The translations under genes were made by a program, and so were the position numbers. A stretch of 64,000 bases of DNA from Thiohalocapsa sp. ML1 (GTDB lineage Bacteria > Pseudomonadota > Gammaproteobacteria > Chromatiales > Chromatiaceae): the NCBI RefSeq assembly GCF_001469165.1, contig NZ_JABX01000015.1, positions 1-64,000 of the forward strand, in the 5' to 3' direction. Positions 59,025 to 64,000 of the stretch are shown in pieces. The notes beneath the pieces are model-generated. The model was given only the letters and a program-made list of their open reading frames with translations. It did no database searches and was not told the DNA's origin. Numbering within the stretch: position 1 is the first letter of the stretch; each line of letters begins with the position of its first letter.

Positions 59025-60206
59025 TCAGCGAAGCTCTTCCTGCAACAGCGCGAGGATGCGCTCGCCGGTGCCGCCGGCGGTGGGCTGGCCCGCGGCGTCC
59101 AACACCCGCACGCGGGTCTCGCTGCCGCCGTCCTGCAGGCGAACTTGGTATTGCTCGACGCCACGCTCGCTGCCGCGCCAGAAGGCGAGCCGGTCGGTAA
59201 GCCCCTGCTTGCCGCGGCCGCGCTCGGCGTCGTCGTAGCGGATAAAGAACACGCCCGCGCTGCGGTCGCGATCCTCCACCGCGAAGCCGGTGCGATCGAG
59301 GGCCAGATCGGTCTGCCGCCAGGCCTGACGGTACTCGCCGGGGATCACGAGCTCCGCCGACGGGCCGCTGCCCACCAGCGTGGCGCCGATGCCAGCCGCC
59401 CGCGCGGTGGGCGCCGCCGCACCGGCGCCGGCCGAGCCGCCGCCGGCCGTCAACATGCGCTCGGCGTCGCGATCGGACACGCCCAGATGGAGCATGAGCC
59501 GTCGCAGCATCACGGCCTCTTTGTCCGGGTCGCTCGGCGCCGGCTCCCAGACCGTGGTCGCGCCCTCGCCGACGGTGTTGCGCACCAGACGCTCCGCCAT
59601 GCCGGTATGGGTCAAGTAGACCTCGGTGGTGTCCGGGGCGGACCCGGCGTCGAGTCGCACGCGGTACTGATCGCGCGTGGACGTGGAGTACATCCCGTCC
59701 AGCACCTTACGCACCTGGCGCGTAATGAAGTCCGTGCGCACCTCGGCGCGATTCTCGAGCCAGCCGGTCTTCATAATGCCGGTGGCCGGGTCCTGCTCCT
59801 CCAGCACAATGCCCTGCTGGCGCCAGAAGGCGACCACCTCGGGCCACACCGCCTGCGGCGGCGCGTCCACCTGCAACCAGCGGCGATCGCCGCCCCGGCG
59901 CAGCGAGACACCCTGCACCTCCGGCAGCACGGCACCGCTCGCGGCGATGCCGGCACGTGCGGCCCGCTCGCCGGCATAGGACGAATAGGTGGCGGTGCCG
60001 GAGGCGCCGGGGATGTCCAGCGCGTCGTCGAAGCTCGCGCCGGCCAAGTCCGGCGGCAGCTCCAGATTCTCCGATGACTCGCGCTGCTCTTTGTACTGCA
60101 ACGACTGGTCCGGCAGCAGTTCCTGCATGGAACCGCAACCGCTCAACAGCAGTGCCAGCACGCAGGCCGGGACAGCGCCCGGCGGGATGATCGATCGTTT
60201 GAGCAT
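59025..60206 (-). CDS. bamC: Outer-membrane assembly lipoprotein BamC
   Basis: A 393-aa lipoprotein. Signal with lipobox LLLSGC. The unstructured start includes ENLELPPDLAG, known to bind BamD. Two helix-grip domains follow: WLQVDAPPQAVWPEVVAFWRQQGI, ATGIMKTGWLENRAE, and the second with AWRQTDLALDRTGFAVEDRDRSAGVFFIRY. BamC is a subunit of the beta-barrel assembly machine. Next to dapA, as in many Gammaproteobacteria. Confidence 0.9.
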   Translation of the reverse strand: MLKRSIIPPGAVPACVLALLLSGCGSMQELLPDQSLQYKEQRESSENLELPPDLAGASFDDALDIPGASGTATYSSYAGERAARAGIAASGAVLPEVQGVSLRRGGDRRWLQVDAPPQAVWPEVVAFWRQQGIVLEEQDPATGIMKTGWLENRAEVRTDFITRQVRKVLDGMYSTSTRDQYRVRLDAGSAPDTTEVYLTHTGMAERLVRNTVGEGATTVWEPAPSDPDKEAVMLRRLMLHLGVSDRDAERMLTAGGGSAGAGAAAPTARAAGIGATLVGSGPSAELVIPGEYRQAWRQTDLALDRTGFAVEDRDRSAGVFFIRYDDAERGRGKQGLTDRLAFWRGSERGVEQYQVRLQDGGSETRVRVLDAAGQPTAGGTGERILALLQEELR

Positions 60207-60268
60207 GGTTCCGGTGGCAGCAGTCGAGCCGGGTGTCGCCACAGGCCCGGCCGGGAAAAGTCTAAAGT

Positions 60269-61147
60269 CTAGAGGGCGCCCGCGCGCTGCATGGCCGCCC
60301 GCACGGTGGCCTCGTGCGCCGGCGTGAGCCAGGTGAGCGGCAGCCGGATGCCCGGCTGGGCGAGCCCCAGCGCGGCCATGGCCCATTTCACCGGGATCGG
60401 GTTGGATTCCACGAACAGCGCCCGGTGCAGGTCCGCCAACTGGTTGTTGATGGCCAAGGCGCGCTCGCGCTCGCCAGCGAGTGCCGCGTCGCAGAGTTGC
60501 CGCATCAGCGCCGGCGCCACGTTGTTGGTCACGGATATGACGCCGTCGCCGCCGCCGAGCATGAACTCGCAGCCGGTGCCGTCGTCGCCGCTGTAGAGCG
60601 CAAAGTCCGGCCCGCACAGCTCGCGCAGGCGCGGCAGGCGGGTCAGGTCGCCGGTAGCGTCCTTGAGGCCAACGATGTTCTCGACCCGCGTCAGCTCCGC
60701 GGTGGTCTCAGGCAGCAGATCACAGGCGGTTCGGCCCGGCACGTTGTAGAGGATCTGCGGCAGGGCCACGGCGTCGGCGATGGCGCGGTAGTGCGCGATG
60801 AGCCCGGCCTGGGTCGGCTTGTTGTAGTAGGGCGTCACCAACAGCGCCGCGTCTGCACCCACCTCGGCCGCGCAGCGTGTGAGCCGAATGGCCTCTGCCG
60901 TGGCGTTGGCGCCGGTGCCGGCGATGACCGGGATGCGCCCCGCCGCCAGCGCGACACAGCGCGCGATGACGGCGCAGTGCTCCGCCTCGTCGAGCGTCGC
61001 CGACTCCCCGGTGGTACCGACGGCCACGATGGCGGCGGTGCCCGCCTCCACATGGAAGTCCACGAGCCGCGCGAGCGCGGCATCGTCCACGGCGCCGATC
61101 GCGTCCATCGGCGTGATCAGCGCGACAATACTCCCCCGCAGCAGCAT
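60269..61147 (-). CDS. dapA: 4-hydroxy-tetrahydrodipicolinate synthase
   Basis: A 292-aa class I aldolase-type enzyme. [15 protein letters not shown] (the TTGES motif, about 45-49), [28 protein letters not shown] (Tyr134) and [12 protein letters not shown] with the Schiff-base Lys162. It condenses pyruvate and aspartate semialdehyde in lysine/meso-DAP synthesis. First gene of the dapA-bamC-hydrolase operon on the minus strand. Confidence 0.93.
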   Translation of the reverse strand: MLLRGSIVALITPMDAIGAVDDAALARLVDFHVEAGTAAIVAVGTTGESATLDEAEHCAVIARCVALAAGRIPVIAGTGANATAEAIRLTRCAAEVGADAALLVTPYYNKPTQAGLIAHYRAIADAVALPQILYNVPGRTACDLLPETTAELTRVENIVGLKDATGDLTRLPRLRELCGPDFALYSGDDGTGCEFMLGGGDGVISVTNNVAPALMRQLCDAALAGERERALAINNQLADLHRALFVESNPIPVKWAMAALGLAQPGIRLPLTWLTPAHEATVRAAMQRAGAL

Positions 61148-61263
61148 GGCGTTCCGGTGCAGTCCCCCAAGAATCCGCTGATACTAGCGCGCGCGGCAGC
61201 ATCGATACAAGGCAACCCGCACCTTCGCAACACCTTCGCTCCGCCGCGCGTGCGTTGCATCCC

Positions 61264-61291
61264 TTGGCCGGGCAAAAGGCCATGCTATACA
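61264..61291 (+). promoter_or_regulatory. Candidate sigma-70 promoter of gcvR
   Basis: TTGGCC (61264-61269) and TATACA (61286-61291) are separated by 16 bp, about 40 nt upstream of the gcvR ATG. The match is decent but not perfect; inferred. Confidence 0.45.
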
Positions 61292-61331
61292 CTCGGCGCG
61301 AAGTCGGCAGGCCCCGCTATCAGGCCCCCCC

Positions 61332-61889
61332 ATGCAGCGAACGGAACCCATGGCCACTCAAAAGACGTACCTCGTAATTTCAGCCCTTGGTGCAGACCAC
61401 CCCGGGATCGTCAACGACCTTTCGCGGACGATCCTAGAGCAAGGCTGCAATATCGAAGACAGCCGTATGACCGTGCTCGGCGGCGAGTTCGCGGCCATCC
61501 TGTTGGTGGAAGGCAAGTGGAACACGCTGGCCAAGGTCGAGAACGCGCTGCCGGAGCTCGAGCGCACGCTCGGGCTCACCATCGTCAGCAAGCGCACCGG
61601 CGAGCGCGAGCGCAGCACCGACAAGCTGCCCTACGCGGTGGACGTGATCGCGATGGATCACCCGGGCATTGTCAACAACCTGGCCGGCTTCTTCGCCGAG
61701 CGGCAGATCAACATCGAAGACATGGCGACCAACACCTACGCCGCGGCGCACACCGGTACGCAGATGTTCGCCGTGCACATGACGGTCGGTATCCCCGCCG
61801 CAACCCACATCGCGACGCTCCGGGAGGAGTTCATGGACTACTGCGATGGGTTGAACCTGGACGCGGTGCTGGAGCCGCTCAAGATTTGA
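61332..61889 (+). CDS. gcvR: Glycine cleavage system repressor-like ACT protein
   Basis: A 185-aa protein of two ACT domains: TYLVISALGADHPGIVNDLSRTILEQGCNIEDSRM and AVDVIAMDHPGIVNNLAGFFAERQINIEDMAT. This is the GcvR layout. GcvR binds GcvA and represses the glycine cleavage operon when glycine is scarce. ATG 61332 is used; ATG 61350 (MATQKTYL) is an equally good start by homology. Divergent from dapA, as in E. coli-like order. Confidence 0.88.
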   Translation: MQRTEPMATQKTYLVISALGADHPGIVNDLSRTILEQGCNIEDSRMTVLGGEFAAILLVEGKWNTLAKVENALPELERTLGLTIVSKRTGERERSTDKLPYAVDVIAMDHPGIVNNLAGFFAERQINIEDMATNTYAAAHTGTQMFAVHMTVGIPAATHIATLREEFMDYCDGLNLDAVLEPLKI

Positions 61890-61993
61890 AGCAGCGACAG
61901 GGCGCGCGTCGCCCGCCCGAAACCGGGTTCAGCCCACCCCATCCTGCATGGACCGGACCCGCTGGGTCCGGTCGGTCACACGAGGCAGACAGC

Positions 61994-62461
61994 ATGTCAG
62001 TTGCGATCGGCGACAGCGTCCCGGACATCGAGCTCCCGGCCACGGGCGACCAGACGCTCAAGCTCTCCGACCTGCGCGGCCAGCGCGTCGTGCTCTATTT
62101 CTACCCGAAGGCGAGCACGCCCGGCTGCACGCAGGAGGGGCTCGACTTCAGCGCCACCCTGGCCGACTTCGCCGGGCTCAACACCGTCATCGTCGGCGCG
62201 TCCAGGGACGGCATCAAGGCGCAGGAAAACTTCAAGGCCAAGCAGGCCTTCGGCTTCGACCTGCTGTCGGACAAGGACGAGACGCTGTGCAAGGCGTTCG
62301 ACGTCATCAAGCTGAAAAAGATGTACGGCAAGGAGTCGCTTGGGGTGGAGCGCAGCACCTTCCTCATCGACGAGCAGGGCGTGCTGCGCCAGGAGTGGCG
62401 CGGCGTCAAGGTCAAGGGGCACGTGGACGAGGTGCTCGCGGCCGTGCGCGAGCTCGGCTGA
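61994..62461 (+). CDS. bcp: Peroxiredoxin of the Bcp/PrxQ type
   Basis: A 155-aa thioredoxin-fold peroxidase. The motif FYPKASTPGCTQEGLDF holds the peroxidatic Cys45. The resolving Cys five residues later in E. coli Bcp is Asp or Leu here, so a 1-Cys mechanism or another resolving partner is likely. IKLKKMYGKESLGVERSTFLID is the C-terminal signature. It reduces hydroperoxides. It lies between gcvR and phoH. Confidence 0.9.
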   Translation: MSVAIGDSVPDIELPATGDQTLKLSDLRGQRVVLYFYPKASTPGCTQEGLDFSATLADFAGLNTVIVGASRDGIKAQENFKAKQAFGFDLLSDKDETLCKAFDVIKLKKMYGKESLGVERSTFLIDEQGVLRQEWRGVKVKGHVDEVLAAVRELG

Positions 62462-62462
62462 C

Positions 62463-62486
62463 GCCGCCCCTGCGCCCCGGGGCGGC
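62463..62486 (+). terminator. Hairpin after bcp
   Basis: 8-bp arms GCCGCCCC (62463-62470) and GGGGCGGC (62479-62486) begin two bases past the bcp stop codon. No U-tract follows, so rho-independent termination is uncertain. Confidence 0.4.
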
Positions 62487-62581
62487 GCACGCCCCGTTCC
62501 CCCCACCACCGGGCCGGCGTCAGCCGCCGGCACCGGCCCCGCAACGTTGCCGCGGCCGTCGAGCCATCGGGCGAGCCTCAT

Positions 62582-64000
62582 ATGATCAAGCGCGAAAACG
62601 ACAAGCCCTGTCTCTTCCTCCTTGACACCAACGTGCTGATGCACGACCCCACCGCGATCTTCCGCTTCAAGGAGCACGACATCTACCTGCCGATGGTCGT
62701 GCTCGAAGAGCTCGACGCGGCAAAGAAGGGCGTGTCGGAGGTCGCGCGCAACGTGCGCCAGGTGAGCCGCTTCCTCGACCAGTTGATGCAGGACGCGGAC
62801 AAGGCCGAGATCGACCGCGGCCTGCCGATCCAGCCCCTAGGCGACCACGGCTCCGGCTTCACGGAGCCCCCGGCGGGCCGGCTCTTCTTCCAGACCGAAC
62901 CCCTGTCGGAGCACTTCGACACCGTGCTGCCCGGCACCACGGCGGACAACGAAATCCTCGCCACCGCCCAGTGCCTGCGCAAGCAGTGGACGGACCACAC
63001 CGTTGTCATCGTCTCCAAGGACATCAACCTGCGCATCAAGGCCGCGGTGCTGGGCCTGCCGGCGGAGGACTATTCCAACGACCGGGTGCTGGACGACGTC
63101 GACCTGCTCTACACCGGCATGGCGGCGCTGTCCGACGACTTCTGGGACCACCACGCGAAGGAGATGGACTCCTGGCAGCAGCAGGGCCGCACCTTCTACC
63201 GCATCCAGGGGCCGGATGTGGCGGAGTGGTACCCGAGCGAGTGCCTGTACATGGAGCACGACGAGGGCTTTGAGGCCATCGTCCGCGAGCTCCGCGGCGA
63301 GACCGAAGCGGTCATCGAGCTGGTGGACGACTACCGCGTGCAGCGGCATAACGTCTGGGGTATCAACGCGCGCAACCGCGAGCAGAACTTCGCGCTCAAC
63401 ATGCTGATGGACCCCGAGCTCGACTTCGTCACACTGCTCGGCACCGCCGGCACCGGCAAGACGCTGCTCGCGCTCGCCGCCGGCCTGGCGCAGGTGCTGG
63501 ATCGCAACATCTATCGCGAGATCATCATGACCCGCGTGACGGTGCCGGTGGGCGAGGACATCGGCTTCCTGCCCGGCACCGAAGAAGAAAAGATGACCCC
63601 TTGGATGGGCGCGCTGATGGACAACATGGAGGTGCTGACCCAGACCGAGGGCAGCGCCGGCGACTGGGGCCGCGCCGCCACCAACGACCTGCTGCGCTCG
63701 CGCGTGCGCATCCAGTCGCTGAACTACATGCGCGGGCGCACCTTCCTGCACAAGTACATCATCCTGGACGAGGCGCAGAACCTGACCGCGAAGCAGATGA
63801 AGACGCTGATCACCCGCGCCGGCCCGGGCACCAAGATCGTCTGTCTCGGCAACATCGCGCAGATCGACACGCCGTACCTGACCGAGACGACCTCCGGCCT
63901 GACCTACGTCGTGGACCGCTTCAAGGACTGGCCGCACAGCGGCCACATCACGCTGATCCGCGGCGAGCGCTCACGCCTCGCGGACTTCGCCTCCGAGCAC
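62582..64000 (+). CDS. phoH: PhoH-family PIN-ATPase, cut by window end
   Basis: The first 473 codons of a PhoH-like protein continuing past the window. A PIN domain leads: CLFLLDTNVLMHDPTAIF (Asp16), TADNEILATAQCL, VVIVSKDINLRIKA. The P-loop ATPase/helicase core has Walker A GTAGTGKT (287-294), Walker B YIILDEAQNLT, and the PhoH motif TRAGPGTKIVCLGNIAQIDTPYL. PIN-PhoH proteins unwind and cleave RNA. The start is ATG 62582. No internal stop is seen to 64000. Confidence 0.9.
   Translation, partial: MIKRENDKPCLFLLDTNVLMHDPTAIFRFKEHDIYLPMVVLEELDAAKKGVSEVARNVRQVSRFLDQLMQDADKAEIDRGLPIQPLGDHGSGFTEPPAGRLFFQTEPLSEHFDTVLPGTTADNEILATAQCLRKQWTDHTVVIVSKDINLRIKAAVLGLPAEDYSNDRVLDDVDLLYTGMAALSDDFWDHHAKEMDSWQQQGRTFYRIQGPDVAEWYPSECLYMEHDEGFEAIVRELRGETEAVIELVDDYRVQRHNVWGINARNREQNFALNMLMDPELDFVTLLGTAGTGKTLLALAAGLAQVLDRNIYREIIMTRVTVPVGEDIGFLPGTEEEKMTPWMGALMDNMEVLTQTEGSAGDWGRAATNDLLRSRVRIQSLNYMRGRTFLHKYIILDEAQNLTAKQMKTLITRAGPGTKIVCLGNIAQIDTPYLTETTSGLTYVVDRFKDWPHSGHITLIRGERSRLADFASEH

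Overview
The window is high-GC DNA in gammaproteobacterial style. Housekeeping genes have gammaproteobacterial relatives or order (dapA-bamC-metallo-hydrolase operon, gcvR, bcp, phoH, glutaredoxin-hslR, pepN). Together with a flavocytochrome c sulfide dehydrogenase-type flavoprotein, they suggest a purple sulfur bacterium (Chromatiales). That assignment is an inference; no rRNA or tRNA gene is visible.

Layout. 0.3-7.2 kb: an integron cassette array on the minus strand with no integrase (six good attC sites and one doubtful one). It carries an SH3-type lipoprotein, a SUKH/SMI1 protein, a membrane protein, an HsdR_N-type nuclease-like protein and several broken genes. The broken genes run into the same short REP-like element. 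7.8-12.9 kb: sigma-54 activator, sulfotransferase, EamA transporter, hypoxanthine-DNA glycosylase, MaoC hydratase. 13-19 kb: glycolate oxidase genes glcD, glcE and glcF, split by a vapBC pair and a NYN/PIN-like gene. 19-22 kb: Rpn-type nuclease, a frameshifted antitoxin and several gene fragments among palindromic repeats.

22.1-29.2 kb is the most interesting region. It holds two NACHT (NLR-like STAND) proteins with nearly identical C-terminal FGE/SUMF1 (C-type-lectin-fold) domains. They differ at the C-terminus in 13 codons, all of form NNC in both copies and identical in between. This is what adenine mutagenesis of AAC codons by a diversity-generating retroelement (DGR) leaves behind. No reverse transcriptase or template repeat is visible here, so the DGR would act from elsewhere. 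One NLR overlaps by 4 nt a small helical gene whose C-terminus carries a Gly/Ala/Asn motif also present at the N-termini of both NLRs. That is the arrangement of amyloid-type NLR-effector signalling pairs. A RAYT transposase with flanking palindromic REPs sits between the two NLRs.

29.7-40.6 kb: a DUF1537 sugar-acid kinase with a TPP enzyme, a restriction-modification pair, a lone murF with an IclR regulator, and an autoregulated-looking Fic protein. 40.9-44.6 kb: pepN, grxC, hslR. 45-51.8 kb: a secreted redox locus (a 1370-aa protein with three CBM2 domains, four c-type haem motifs and DUF1592-group domains; a Tat-exported DUF1552 protein; an FccB-type flavoprotein). 52.4-58 kb: a TIR-domain stub, a YbaK-like deacylase, an exported intradiol dioxygenase and a 969-aa TPR protein. 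58-64 kb: the conserved housekeeping block, ending inside a PhoH-family gene cut by the window edge.

Intergenic DNA is unusually rich in repeats: tandem palindromes, 7-bp arrays folding into terminator-like hairpins directly after stop codons, REP palindromes, trinucleotide-like runs and gene stubs. It looks like a large, repeat-laden genome with active small mobile elements.
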